This document shows, in pieces, positions 34,701 through 46,887 of a DNA stretch of 64,000 bases. Source of the stretch: Silene latifolia (Eukaryota; Streptophyta; Magnoliopsida; Caryophyllales; Caryophyllaceae); assembly GCF_048544455.1 (NCBI RefSeq), contig NC_133537.1, forward strand, positions 15,003,541 through 15,067,540, in the 5' to 3' direction. A program made the translations under genes and the position numbers. Below the pieces are notes generated by a model. It made no database searches. It was given only the letters and a program-made list of their open reading frames with translations, and was not told the DNA's origin. Position 1 is the first letter of the stretch. Each line of letters begins with the position of its first letter.

Positions 34701-35562
34701 GTTGGTGTAACACCCCCACACACCAATGTGCCTTACCAAGACCACCCTAGCATACGAGAATGCTACCATCTCGGTTACCCGAGGTACACTATATCAAAAG
34801 TGACCATAAAGAAACATAATTTAAAGTTCAACTGTTTAAATGTTTACAACCGAAAGAATGAAACCAAAAGTACTACAACTGGCAAACCAACTATACAAAC
34901 TATAACAACTGTCAGCGGAAGACTAAAGACTCCAAACTAAGTGATGACTCAATTCCAGCTAGATCTCGCGAGCTATTCATAGAAGTATCTGCTAATTAAC
35001 TGCTCACCATCCCCAAATGAATCACCACAGTTTTAGAAAAACATAAACGGGGTCAATTCACTGAATAATCAAGATAGGAAAGAAAACAAAACAACATCAA
35101 AGCCACTCATACAGATTCCTCCAATCTTCAAAAGTAACCAGTAACCGACTACACAACGAAATTTGTAGCCCTGCCAGGTTCCCATCGCAACGTAAAACCC
35201 ACACCCGCCAGTGGGGGGACCGCAGCCTTGCCACCTAAGCCCCGCTCATCGCAACGAGAGAATAAGCCATGTCCATTAATGTGCACACCCCCTTGTGACG
35301 GGAACCACAAGGGGCGAATCAAGGGCGTGAAGCCATTCCCAATGATGACTCCACTCAGCCGAGGACGCACCTCGAGAACCACGGACAAACCAAACAAACA
35401 ACCAAGTCAACTCATCCAATATATCCCAATCACTATAATCATATTAATCATACCAATTAAATCAACCATCATCATCATCTTATATTAAATTAATCAGGCA
35501 ACCGAGTAGGGGAAAACCCTACCTTTTCGCAATCCGCTATAACTGCAGCCAATCATACAAAT

Positions 35563-37046
35563 TGATAGGCTTTGTCGCACACCTAATCAAAGGTAATTAC
35601 CCTAAACACGAATGAATGTAGTAATAGGGGTCAAACACAAGAAGACGGGAGTTGTTAATTAGTTGTTATGGGGTGAATTTTGTCAAGGTCGATAAATGTA
35701 TGATTGCTTGCTTTGGTTGGTAAACTTGTGATAAAACAATAATCAAGGAATAGTCTAGGGAGGTCAGGTCACACATGTAAATTATGTAAATACTCAAATT
35801 AAACATAGGAGTTGCTAATATCGCTAATTGTTTAGGCTTAAAGACAACCACATCTCGGCCTTATTGTGAACCATAGATCGAGTCCTAGAGAACTCTTGTT
35901 ATGTCTAGGTCGTTCTACTAACACATGTTTAGTCTAATTCATTTTCTTGCCTCTCAACTTATAAAATTGAATTAACAAATTTAATCTAAAATAGTGATCA
36001 ATTATCAAAGACGAACAATACAATGCAAACAAGTGAAAGAAATAATGAAACGATATTATAACATCCGAGTTCAACAATTGCAAGAACTACTTATGCATGG
36101 TTTCTCTTATTGCCTAGACAAATTAAACTACTCTTGCATAATGTAAACTAAACTAATGACAAATGATAAAGTAAACATGATAATTAGTAAATGAAAATGA
36201 CAAAGGAATAACAAAGTAGTAATAGAAATGAGATTACCTTTATAATGGAAATATAACTTGGAATTGAAGAACAAATGCTTGAATGGAAATTGTAATACAA
36301 TATTGAAATTCTAAAGGAAATGTAAATAACATAAAGGAAATCTAACCTACATTTTATTCTAAAACTAAGACTAAAACTTATATGAAAATGTGTGGAAAAA
36401 GGTGTGTAAGAAGTTTATGAGAAGTGTTGATCAACACCCTTTATATAGGGGTCGTGATGTTCTAGCTATTTCTCTTAATTTCCGTCTTTAATTGCAAAGG
36501 AATCCAATGTGTAGTCTTAATGCTCCTTAATTTCTCCGATTTAATGCTTAGTATGCATCCTAAGAGCACCCAATGAGCATCCAAAATCTTGCTTCAAATC
36601 TCTTCACTTCTTGATTAAATGCCAAGGGGGTCCAATATGAGTCATTAATCCCATCTTAATTCACCCGGTTAAATGTGATATTAGCATCCAAAGAGCATCT
36701 TAAGTTTGCTCTAAATTGACTTGGTCTTTGGACTTTATTTTAGGCTTGACTTTCATTTCTTCACTTATTCATCAACCCAAGCTCCATGCTTCTTACCCGG
36801 GCTTGGAAATTATCAAAACACCCTTCCGCGGTCATGCTTAGTCTTGTTAGCCTTGTGAACTTGTATGCTTGCTATTTGACGGGAAAAAGCTACCAAAAGC
36901 TTAATTTCCTACGAAACATAATGAATACAAGCAAATACAACTAGAACACAGAATTAGCTCATCACATAATCACTAATATTAGTGCAAATGACATGTAAAA
37001 ATATAGCTAAAATATGGGTAAAATCATATATAAACTGGACACAGCA
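35563..37046 (-). mobile_element. Athila-like solo LTR nested in the Tekay LTR
   Basis: TGATAGGC to ACAGCA, flanked by CAAAT at 35558-35562 and 37047-37051. The reverse complement resembles the LTR of the element at 39524-45105: shared blocks include ACGGGAGTTG, TGTTTAGGCTTAAA, CCTAGAGAA and TGCCTCTC. On the minus strand a TATATAAAG lies near 36440. No coding sequence. Confidence 0.88.
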
Positions 37047-37359
37047 CAAATGTACAAGAGTACCACATAATCACCTATAGGAATAAACAACAACTACACA
37101 TCATAAACCGATTTCTACCCAAAACCCCAAAATCACCCAATTAGGGTTTGCCAAAACTTAAACAAGATACTAAAATAACAAGGGTATAAAGCTTACCGAC
37201 GATTGACTTGAGGCTAGATGCGAAAAGCTGAAGGAATGAAGAACCCTAACTTGGAATTGCTTAAAAAAATGGAGAAGTAGTAGAATGTTGTTCTTCTTTT
37301 TGTGAAAAGTGTTTTTAGAAATAATATCAAATGATAAAAGACTGAGAAAAAGATTTATA

Positions 37360-37449
37360 CTCCCTCCCATCAACTCAAAGGTAATATGGACCCACTTTTT
37401 GTGAGAGGAAAAGTGGGTCCATGTTACCTTTGGAGTGGATGGGAGGGAG
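37360..37449. mobile_element. Stowaway-like MITE, 90 bp
   Basis: CTCCCTCCCATC at one end and GATGGGAGGGAG at the other, flanked by TA on both sides (37358-37359, 37450-37451). The arms, about 40 bases each, are almost perfectly complementary, leaving a loop of about nine bases. Absent from the other Tekay LTRs at this position, so it is a separate insertion. Confidence 0.85.
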
Positions 37450-37956
37450 TATACTTCTCTACTTATTATAAACAAAACTGCGAAAATAAATCCGTCAGAC
37501 TGGGTACTCGGTCGAGTACCTGGGGTAGTCGGTCGATTACCTGGGGTACTCGACCGAGTATCTCACTACTCGGCCGAGTGCTCCTGAACAGTAACCTGAC
37601 TAGAAGTCACACGACGACCTACTCGGTCGAGTTCCACTTACTCTACCGAGTAACTAAGGACCAGAAAACCGCGGTATTACACTCTTTCCTCCTTAAAAGG
37701 AACTTCGTGCCCGAAATTTAAACCTACCTTATACAACTTAAACTTCCCATATTCGCTCACAACCCAACTTACCAGTCAAGGTCAAACATCCATACTTAAC
37801 CCTCACAATATCAACTTATTAACATCATATAACATTCCATACACTAACCCAAACGCACCGCTAACACGATCTCGCCAACATATCACTCAATAACAATTTA
37901 GTACTAATACAAATCGCCAAGCAAACACAACTGCCAAAATAAAATATTACAGTTGG

Positions 37957-38870
37957 AACGACCTCTGCCTCTACCAGAAGTTCCCTGAGATCTTCCTCTA
38001 CCTCTGCCATATCCCTTGGCTAAATAACACTGAAAATCCACATGGCCAAACATATTACATAGAGGACGTGTCTGCAGCTTATAGCATTCTGTTACATCAT
38101 GTCCTTTCTTGTTGCATTTTAAGCATTGCTTGACAGGTCTGTCCTCAGCATCTAGCTTTGGCTTCTTAGAGACTGACTCAGACGGTACAGAAGGTTGCTT
38201 GACACTTGCATAAACATTGGCCTCAATCACAGCTCCAACTGAATCACAGATTTCTTAATTTCTATGTTTCAACTCTTTACAATAATTTTAGGACCTTGTT
38301 GATAGAAGGAATAGCTTCCATAGTAAGGATATTGCTCTTGATATTCTCAAAACCAAAATTCAAGCCCATGAGCATCTGTATCAGCTTAGATTGCATCTCT
38401 CTATCAAATAACCTCTTCAAGAAAACATAAGAACAAGAATTTAAGGCGCCACAAGTACACTGTGGAAGAGGATCAATAGCATCAATTTCCTCCCTTGTCC
38501 TCTTAAGACGACTATAATATTCAATGACAATGGAATTATCCTGAGTAATTGAACCAAGGTCCTTCTTCAATGATATAACTCCAGGCTATTGATCATTCCA
38601 TACCTTTCAATCAATTCTCCCCAAAATTGTTTAGAAGAATTGACATACTTGAAGTTTTCAACTAGATTTGGCTCCATAGAATACAAAATCCATTGCATGG
38701 CAAGAAGCTCAATGCGCTTCCATTGATAGTGCTTCTTATCAGTTTCAGAAGGCATTGAACACGTTCCTGTAATGAAACCTTCTTTGTTCTTCGCAATAAG
38801 AGCAAGCATGATCTCGCGTTTCCAGTTCATGAAAACTCGTCCAGCAAACCGTACATCAACAAGACTATTA
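37957..38870 (-). pseudogene. gag: Copia gag remnant (minus), proximal part
   Basis: Two adjacent minus frames (38567-38830, 38277-38570) hold the copia N-terminal gag domain: NWKREIMLALIAKNKEGFITG, KRIELLAMQWILYSM, FWGELIERYG. A third (37904-38230) holds a zinc knuckle CLKCNKKGHDVTEC, then GRGRGRSQG-type basic repeats. The reading frame is broken near 38570 and 38275. The Tekay solo LTR entered just after the basic repeats. Confidence 0.82.
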
Positions 38871-38984
38871 TTATGTTGATCATGAGTTGTGATTTAAAGA
38901 GGATCATAATCATGCCGACTTCCGGTGATTCAGATGATTCTACTGAGAATTCTTTACCTTACGCGTTCCATGTTGCTGTCCTCC

Positions 38985-39220
38985 AAGGATGATACCGTAT
39001 AAAACTAACCCTAATCACCATCGATGATCAACATGTTCTTGATGATGATGATGATGAAAAACAGAGTAAATAAACAGAAGTTTTTATTGATGATATTTTT
39101 GGGTTACAATCTGAATCGTTAGGAGTAAATATGTGTTTCTAACTATTTATACAAATGCTTAACAAACTAACATAGATTCTAACTAACTTGATGCCACATC
39201 ATCAATCCGTGTCTTGCTTT
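38985..39220 (-). repeat. Probable 5' LTR and primer site of the broken copia element
   Basis: On the minus strand GGTATCATCC at 38985-38994 resembles a copia primer site upstream of gag. Further upstream lies GTATAAATAG (39143-39152), a good TATA box. The outer LTR end is not defined; the region to 39518 has no gene. Confidence 0.4.
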
Positions 39221-39523
39221 ACTTGAATGTGATTGGTAACTTGAGTAAGGTCATCTCCACATTATCCATAGAACTTGTTTCATGAAGGTAGCATTTATGC
39301 TATCGTTGATGTCCGTCAACCTTCATACGAGTATTAAATTAGCTGGTTGTGTTAAAGAATTTAATGACTTTGTTGGCCATGTTTTTACGACTAGAATCTT
39401 TGGAATTGTTTGCCATGTATGATATTGTACTATGATATACTCGTATTTAGGCCATGTCTTGCATTTTTGACTTGGATGTATTCAATAATTCTCTTATCTT
39501 TGAGTGATTAGACTTTGTATAGA

Positions 39524-40934
39524 TGATAAGTGTATAATTTACATAGTTTTACCCCTTAGATTAGCTCCATTTTACATGTCATTTAGCACTTATGATAGTG
39601 TTTTGAGCTAATATTTGTTATTCTAGTTGCAATTGCTTGTTTCCACATGTTTTGTAGGAGTTTAAGCTTTTAAGAGCTAAAATCCAATAAAGATGCAAGC
39701 TAGAGTGCAAAAGCTAAGCAAGAGCAAGTATTGGACAAAGTGTATGAAGTTGCATGGGTTTTTGCATGAAGATTTAATGGATTGAAGTAAGAATTACAAA
39801 TGAAATCAAATGCAAAGTCAAGCCCAAAATGAAAGTCCAAATTAAGGTGGAAGCTTTGGATGCTAAGGAGCTTTGGATGCTAAGATTAAGAAGCATTATC
39901 GGGTGATTAAAGCAGCATTAAAACATGAACATTGGATTCCTTGAGCATTAAACCAAGAATTGAAGAGAAAGAACTCGGATCACTACGTCCCCGATCTGGG
40001 TTAAACAGTCCATGGGTGTGTTCAATGTTTCATCAAATGCATATGTTTCCCTTATGATCTCCTATAAATAGAGGCCTCGAGGGACGACTTTCACACAACC
40101 TACACACATATTTTTCCATGTAAAATTCTCTCTATATATTAGTAGTAGCTTAGCTCAGATTAATTTTAGTTTACCTTAGTTTGTTTATATTTCCCTTAGG
40201 CATTTCAAGTCATATTCAATTTACATTTCAAGTATTGTTCTTCCAAGTTCCATTTCCATTTCCATTGCAAGCTAAGGTATCCCTATTCATATTTTCATTA
40301 TGTTCATCATTTCATTTGTCATTAGTTTAGTTTGCATTTTCATCATGTTAGAGTAGTTTCATTTGTCCAAGGAGTAAGGGAAGCCATGCATGATTAAGTA
40401 ATATGTAAATGTCAAAATAAGGATAAGTAAATATTGTCTAATTGTTTCTATCACATGTTTGTGCCATAATGTTTAATCTTTGGTTATTGGTCGTAATCGT
40501 AGATTAAGTTTGTTAATTCATTCTATAAGTCGAGAGGCACGGAATCGGATTAGACTAAGAATGTGTAGTAGGACGACCTAGTCATAAACGAGAGTTTCTC
40601 TAGGACCCGGTCTATGGTTGACATTAATATCGTAAGGTGGGTGCATGTATTTAAGCCTAAACATTTATCGTAAAATCAACTTCCTAACTTGACATGAGTA
40701 TTTACATAATTAGCATGTGTAACCCGACCTCCGTAGACATTTTCTTTATTATTGTTTTATCATTACATCAAACCAAACCAATCAATCAATCGTTAACCTA
40801 CCGAGATAAAAGTTCAATCCATAACAACTAATTATCAACTCCCGTCTCTCTGTGGTTCGACCCCGACGTACTACATTCATTTGTTTTGCTAGGGTATAAA
40901 TATTATCTTTGCATAGGTGTGTGATAGCCTATCA
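39524..40934 (+). repeat. 5' LTR of the non-autonomous element
   Basis: TGATAAGTG to CTATCA, 1411 bp. TATAAATA at 40063-40070. Contains CCCCGATCTGGG (39989-40000), a decayed single copy of a palindrome that is intact and doubled in the other LTR. Confidence 0.93.
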
Positions 40935-40939
40935 AATTT

Positions 40940-40957
40940 TGGCGCCGTTGCCGGGGA
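40940..40957 (+). other. Primer-binding site, tRNA-Asp type
   Basis: TGGCGCCGTTGCCGGGGA, five bases after the LTR end. Intact form of the Athila-type primer site. Confidence 0.88.
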
Positions 40958-41098
40958 GACGGTTTTGTTTGCTAACTAGTTGTTGAATTTTATCTTATTT
41001 TATTTTGTCTCGAGGAACACTTGTTCCTTGAGATATTCTCACGGTTTCCTTGTAGTTTTAGTGCCTATTTTGTAGGTAATAAAGCTTGGCCTTTCATA

Positions 41099-41446
41099 AT
41101 GAGTTACGAATTCGTCCCATAACGCCAAGATGAGCCTTTTCCTGACTATCTTGACCGATTCTACTACTTTTGCGATAGTCTCATCTCCCTTGGACATGTC
41201 CTTAATGGGGATTACTTGGGTCATTTCGTGTTTGGCGGCATGGATTCCGAGACCCGTGGATTGGCTCTAAAATTGAGTAATAGGAGTCTCTACTACATGT
41301 TTGGACCGGAACTTTGGAATTTCTTAGATTTCATGGCTTCCGAATATCGGGAATTAGCACGCCAATTCCATTATTGGCGCATCGAAGCGGAGCTTAAAGT
41401 GTTACAGGCTCGTTTGGGAAAAAATTCTCAAGAGAAACCGAGATGA
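41099..41446 (+). pseudogene. Degenerate gag-like fragment
   Basis: Open from ATG 41099 with one in-frame TAA at 41120-41122; the longest uninterrupted part starts at 41216. Residues after the stop (PFPDYLDRFYYFCDSL, HFVFGGMDSETRGLAL) resemble the C-terminal part of a retrotransposon gag domain (E.W.RF..L, FY.GL). The last third is charged (EYRELARQFHYWRIEAELK) and could be helical. About 115 codons, far shorter than a working gag; no zinc knuckle. Confidence 0.45.
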
Positions 41447-41556
41447 CGTGAGCCTATCTTCTCTCATTTTGTTTTTCTACCTCCCCATTGTGAGTCTTTT
41501 GCTACTAACGATTTTGAGCTATTGGATGATGATGATGGTCCGATTTTATCTTTTAA

Positions 41557-42153
41557 AATCCCTCTAGTGTCATTCTAATAGAAAATGTAGAGACTCATGT
41601 TGATGACATTAACCCCATAGTAGATGAGTCACCTTCTACAAATGAATTTGTCGAGATTCCTTGTGATTCTAATGAGGTTTCTCCCGAGTCTTTTGACCCA
41701 TTTGGCAATCCATTTGTAGAGGATGTTGTTGATCCATTCGAGAAAGATAGAGGGCTAAGCAATTTTGATATGGAAATTAAGTGGGATGAACCCCCTATTT
41801 TTGATGATCCTCTCCTCCTTTATTCTTTATGCCACCCATTTGAGACCATATATGATTATAATTTGTGCTCTAACGATTTATTTTATGGTCTTAAGCATGA
41901 TGCTCCATCTCTTGCTGACGAGTTGAGTGATACGGTGGTAATATTTGAGGTCTCTTTTGCGCCCATCGATAAGATTTATAAATTTTTACCCTTGCTCTTT
42001 CATGCTTTAATCTTATCAATTGCGTACATATGCTTTCATGTTGCTTATGCGCAGATATATGATAGACTTCTAAGGGCTTTGACGAGCTTTTTAAGCAACA
42101 AAAGTCCTTTGTTCCCAAGCCCTTCTCAAGCTAGCTTGGGGGGAAGCTTCTAA
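41557..42153 (+). CDS. Acidic protein with a hydrophobic segment, unknown function
   Basis: The frame is open from 41557 but its first ATG is 41770 (127 residues). Upstream, another frame (ESFATNDFELLDDDDG) joins it after an apparent frameshift near 41575, so the original protein was longer. The N-terminal part is very acidic (VETHVDD, FVEDVVDPFEKD). A hydrophobic stretch FLPLLFHALILSIAYICFHV looks like one membrane segment. The C-terminus ends in SQASLGGSF, where the codons form a purine-rich TTGGGGGGAAG. I do not recognise a family. It may be a relic of gag or of a third ORF. Confidence 0.4.
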   Translation, partial: NPSSVILIENVETHVDDINPIVDESPSTNEFVEIPCDSNEVSPESFDPFGNPFVEDVVDPFEKDRGLSNFDMEIKWDEPPIFDDPLLLYSLCHPFETIYDYNLCSNDLFYGLKHDAPSLADELSDTVVIFEVSFAPIDKIYKFLPLLFHALILSIAYICFHVAYAQIYDRLLRALTSFLSNKSPLFPSPSQASLGGSF

Positions 42154-43663
42154 AATTTAGTATGCATTTAATTTTTCTTTATTTTCCGCATGTGTCATTT
42201 CCATTTCTTCTTGTTGGCTTTACTTGTCTTTCTTTGTGGTTTTTTGCGGTTAACCCTGTTTTACACATTGAGGACAATGTGGTGTTCTAGCTTGGGGGAT
42301 GGATTTAGTGTGTCTAGTTGTTTTATTGCTTTCAAATAAATTGAAAAAAATCAACAATTTTTAGTTAGTGTACATTTAGTGAGAATTTTTGAAAATTTGT
42401 GTTGCTTTTTGCTCTAATCTTTTGCTTGTCCTACTTATTCCCCTTTGTTTATCCCATATTTAGCTTGATAGCTTTTGATTCACTATGTTTGACGGGATTT
42501 AGCATGCATGGGGATGCCTTGACATAGTAGGTGGAAGATGGATTTTGGACCGAATAGGCTTGATCTTGACTTTTGGCAAGCCACAAGATGATAAGGTAGA
42601 ACCTCTTTAGATCGACGCATTCATATCCGGTCTCATTTAGGTGAGTGGTAGGTCTCTTTATGGTGTGTGTTTCATCAAAACGCACAAGTATGGTTCTCAT
42701 TTCATCTCTTTATAAGCATTACTTTCATTTTGCTATGCATTTTTTAAGCCCTTCACTTTGATAAATTAGCCCATTTTCTAGCCCCTTTCACATGTTCTTA
42801 TTCCCTAGCCACATATAAATAGCCTACCCTTGTTAAGCTAGTAGCTAAGTTCTTTTGGTGACGGGATGCTCAAAATTGGGATGATCTTTAAAATCAATAT
42901 CATTGTGAAATTGGCTTGTCGGATATGTCATTGTCTTCCGGAGTTATGAAAGAAATAATTGGAGAAAGAAAAAAAAAAAAAAAAAGAGTCTGCAAAGAAT
43001 GAAAAAAGGAGAAAAAGAAAAAAAAGTGATGAAAATGAATAAAGTGTTGTAATTTGGAAGAAAGGAAGAAGAGGTTGTGTTATTAAGAGTTCTCATGTGT
43101 TTATCAATTTCTTACGGAGAATTTCTCATGATTAGTAATGTAAGAAGTCAATTATCAATTTGATTTCTATTTGGGTTATTTGGGTTGGATTGAGCATCTT
43201 GTCATGGTTTTTGCTAGCTTAGCCTTAGCTCCACATACCATAATTCTTTTGTTCCCCCTTATTTCCCATGTCACAAAAAGCCTCCTTCTTACCCTTTGGC
43301 TTCACATATTGCTTGCGTTTGGTTGTTTTTGCTTATGATTTGATTGATTACCATATTAGATTTTTAGCACACTCTCATGAGTCGAGGATTGTTGAGTGAT
43401 TAATCACAAAATGTTCTTTTACACAAAATTGAGTTATGAGTGGATCGTGAGAGTCCGAAAGTCAAAAGATCATGCAAGAGCCGAAAAGTTTACTTGAAGT
43501 CGACCACGCTACGTCATCGTGTAAATCTCAACCATGATGTTGCTTATCCTTATGCCCATGTTGTTTAGGGATTTGAATCATTTTGCTTGTTAGCTATTTT
43601 GGGATTTGCAATGTTGGGATGATTTCTTGCTTGAGGACAAGCAAGGGCTTAGCTTGGGGAGTT
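42154..43663 (+). other. 3' non-coding region of the non-autonomous element
   Basis: No gene. Two hairpin plus purine modules: CACATTG-AGGA-CAATGTG (42264-42281) with TAGCTTGGGGGATGG (42288-42302), and CTTGCTTG-AGGA-CAAGCAAG (43626-43645) with TTAGCTTGGGGAG (to 43661) next to the LTR. A block at 42596-42693 matches 12619-12717. A-rich runs at 42968-43035. Confidence 0.75.
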
Positions 43664-45105
43664 TGATAAGTGCATAATTTACATAGTTTTACCCCTTATG
43701 TTAGCTCTATTTTACATGTCATTTAGCATTTATCATAGTGTTTTGAGCTAATATTTGTTATTCTAGTTGAAATTGCTTGTTTCCACATGTTTTGTAGGAG
43801 TTTAAGCTTTTAGGAGCTAAAATCCAACAAAGATGCAAGCTAGAGTGGAAAAGCTAAGCAAGAGCAAGTATTGGACAAAGTGTATGAAGTTGCATGGGTT
43901 TTTGCATGAAGATTTAATGGATTGAAGTAAGAATTACAAATGAAGTCAAATGCAAAGTCAAGCCCAAAATGAAAGTCCAAATTAAGGTGGAAGCTTTGGA
44001 TGCTAAGGAGCTTTGGATGCTAAGATTAAGAAGCATTATCGGGTGATTAAAGGAGCATTAAAACATGAACATTGGATTCCTTGAGCATTAACCCAAGAAT
44101 TGAAGAGAAAGAACTCGGATCACTACGTCCCCGATCGGGGTTGGCATCCCCGATCGGGGTTGAACAGTCCATGGGTGTGTTCAATGCTCCATCAAATGTA
44201 TACGTTTCCCTTATGATCTCCTATAAATAGAGGCCTCGAGGGACGACTTTCACACAACCTACACACATATTTTTCCATGTAAAATTCTCTCTATATATTA
44301 GTAGTAGCTTAGCTCAGATTAATTTTAGTTTACCTTAGTTTGTTTACATTTCTCTTAAGCATTTCAATTTATAATACAATTTCCATTCAAGTCATATTCA
44401 ATTTACATTTCAAGTATTGTTCTTCCAAGTTCCATTTCCATTGCAAGGTATCCCTATTCATATTTTCATTATGTTTATCATTTCATTTGTCATTAGTTTA
44501 GTTTGTATTTTCATCGTGTTAGAGTAGTTTCATTTGTCTAAGGAGTAAGGGAAGCCATGCATGATTAAGTAATATGTAAATGTCAAAATAAGGATAAGTT
44601 AATATTGTCTAATTGTTTCTATCACATGTTTGCGCCACACCGTTTAATCTTTGGTTATTGGCCGTAATTGTAGATTAAGCTTGTTAATTCATTCTATAAG
44701 TCGAGAGGCACGGAATCGGATTAGACTAAGCATGTGTAGTAGGACGACCTAGTCATAAACGAGAGTTTCTCTAGGACCCGGTCTATGGTTGACACTAATA
44801 TCGTAAGTAAGGTGGGTGTCTTTAAGCCTAAACATTTATCGTAACATCAACTTCCTAACTTGACATGAGCATTTACATAATTAGCATGTGTGACCCGACC
44901 TCCCTAGACATTTTCTTTATTATTGTTTTATCATTACATCAAACCAAACCAATCAATCAATCGTTAACCTACCGAGATAAAAGTTCAATCCATAACAACT
45001 AATTAACAACTCCCGTCTCTTTATGGTTCGACCCCTACGTACTACATTCATTTGTTTTGTTAGGGTATAAATATTATCTTTGCATAGGTGTGCGATAGCC
45101 TATCA
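43664..45105 (+). repeat. 3' LTR of the non-autonomous element
   Basis: 1442 bp, TGATAAGTGC to CTATCA. TATAAATA at 44222-44229. It holds two CCCCGATCGGGG palindromes (44129-44140, 44148-44159) where the 5' LTR has one decayed copy, and an extra stretch near 44360-44390. Confidence 0.93.
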
Positions 45106-45110
45106 ATAGA

Positions 45111-45575
45111 TGCCATGTGTAATGTTTGTAGTGTGTTATTTTGTTAATTGTTGTAGCTAGCTGTATTCAAGCTTTCTTTCACTCTCTTTGCAAATGTTTC
45201 ATGGCCCTTCATCTCCCTCCGCTAGAAAAACTGCCAACATTTATTAAACAATAGTCTATGTTGCTCATATTAATTTAGGGGTAAATCAACCTAACTTAAT
45301 CTTTGTTTACGCATTAACTACTTATCATATTTATGGAAGGCCAAGAGATTTTCGCTGCCGTCTTTGATATATGAAACGTTTGGTAGTCTAACTTTTAGTT
45401 TCTAAATTTAGAAAGATAGATAATAATCTAATTATGGGACGCACGCATCTTATTTTCCTGGTTGGTTTCTTGAACAAAAAAACGGTAGAAATAATTCTTT
45501 TATTCAAACTTTGTTATCCGGTACCTCTTGATAATCCACTATTACCTTACTAGTATATATGAGAACCGGAGATCA
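45111..45575. other. Unassigned intergenic sequence
   Basis: AT-rich; I see no gene, repeat end or RNA gene on either strand. Confidence 0.5.
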
Positions 45576-45869
45576 ATGGAGTTCAAAGTAGGCGACATGG
45601 TCATGGTGAAGCTGAACAAAGAGCATATGAGATTCCATCGGGGACGAGACAAGCGACTAGTGTGAAAGTACGAAAGCCTCATCCAAGTGATCAAGAGGAT
45701 TGAGGAAGTAGCATACAAGCTTGACCGCCCTCCCTGGATGAAGTGTCACCTTGTCTTTCATGTGAGATGTTTGAAACTTTACCATCCAGATCCTGAAGAT
45801 CCCACCTGCAACAAGAGGAAGCGTGCTAACATCTGTTCCAAGCAACTTCCACCGACATTAGCCGACTGA
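45576..45869 (+). pseudogene. Ty3/gypsy integrase C-terminal fragment
   Basis: Translates as MEFKVGDMVMVKL..RRLV, a TGA at 45663-45665, then KYESLIQVIKRIEEVAYKLDR, PPWMKCHLVFHVRCLKLYHPDPEDP. This is the integrase tail just before the chromodomain position in chromovirus-type gypsy elements. Nothing else of that element is visible nearby. Confidence 0.75.
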
Positions 45870-46873
45870 ACCAGCCATGCAGATTTCAAGCATTGCCAAG
45901 GACGGCAGCGTATTAGGTAGGGGAGAGTATAAGGATCCGCACTTCGAGCTCTTAGATTTCTTAGCCGCATAATCACTGAGAATTGCTTGTGCGGTCCTTT
46001 CACTTCGAGCCCTTAGATTTCTTATTTGTACTCGTGTATTTTCATTTATATTTTTAGTTTCATTTACTACTTCAAGACTGCTTCCAGATTGTCGAATCTT
46101 GGAGTCCCATTTTTAGTTTAAGATACGTTTTTTGGTGTTTATAAAACGTATCACTATTTTGCACAACCATGTATCCCGCTACAGGACTCAAACTCAAATT
46201 TGCCTTTATGGGAGAGGTGCTAGTCAATCAAAACCACTTCTCATCTTTAAGCTTGATATTGCTTGTCTCTTATTTTCAATAATCGTATTGCTTACTTTTA
46301 TTGCTTTCATGTGCTGGACTTTGATAATCGTGACTAGGATTCCCGACACACGCCAACCGAGACCAATTACGAATTCACTAGTGATCGTCCTTGTTTAGTT
46401 CTTGATGCTCTCACTTAAATTCTTGTCGTGTGATAGACAAGGGTGCGCGCCACGTTCCGGCTCAAAGTTCCGGACCGTTACACCAAGCATGCATGCGCAG
46501 TATTTCGAGATCATTTAGTTTATACATGTTTTATTTATAATTTAAAATTTACACATTATCAATTATTCATATTTTAAAAAGGATAAAAAATTGAAATGGT
46601 AAAATAATAATAAAATTGAGTAAAGTTATAAAATATGTATTTGAATGGAAGTTTTTACTACAAAATAAATGATTCCAGAATTTATGAATTTTCTCAAGCA
46701 GTTTTAAAGATTTTTTTTGGTCACGAAATTAATAATATGAGTTCATAGTTTTTTATACAAATTGAGTACGTGGTAAGTTTTTTTATACAAAACTAAAAAT
46801 ATAAATTTATAGGTTTTTCAAATTTCATATAGGAGTTTTCAAATTTATACTAGTTTTGTTTTATTTTAATTAA
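45870..46873. other. Unassigned intergenic sequence
   Basis: No gene. A short direct repeat CACTTCGAGC(T/C)CTTAGATTTCTTA lies at about 45942 and 46001. The part from 46500 is very AT-rich. The ORF at 46132-46398 has no recognisable domain. Confidence 0.5.
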
Positions 46874-46887
46874 AAGATTATAGTTTT

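Larger units (their letters stand above)
34706..37951 (-). mobile_element. Tekay-like solo LTR carrying two further insertions
   Basis: Starts TGTAACACCCCC and ends TATTACA on the plus strand, flanked by GTTGG at 34701-34705 and 37952-37956. No internal region, so a solo LTR. Its own sequence is about 1.76 kb after removing the nested LTR; the MITE is inside too. It has the palindromic array at 37504-37653, a TATA-like TTATAAAC near 37466, and the leader hairpin CCCCTTGTG/CACAAGGGG at 35289-35314. Confidence 0.88.
39524..45105 (+). mobile_element. Non-autonomous Athila-like LTR element
   Basis: 5.6 kb, LTRs 39524-40934 and 43664-45105, flanked by ATAGA at 39519-39523 and 45106-45110. The internal region is only 2.7 kb and lacks protease, reverse transcriptase and integrase. 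Primer site, 3' hairpin and a 100-base non-coding block resemble the autonomous Athila element at 807-16337, suggesting related machinery could have mobilised it. Confidence 0.93.
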
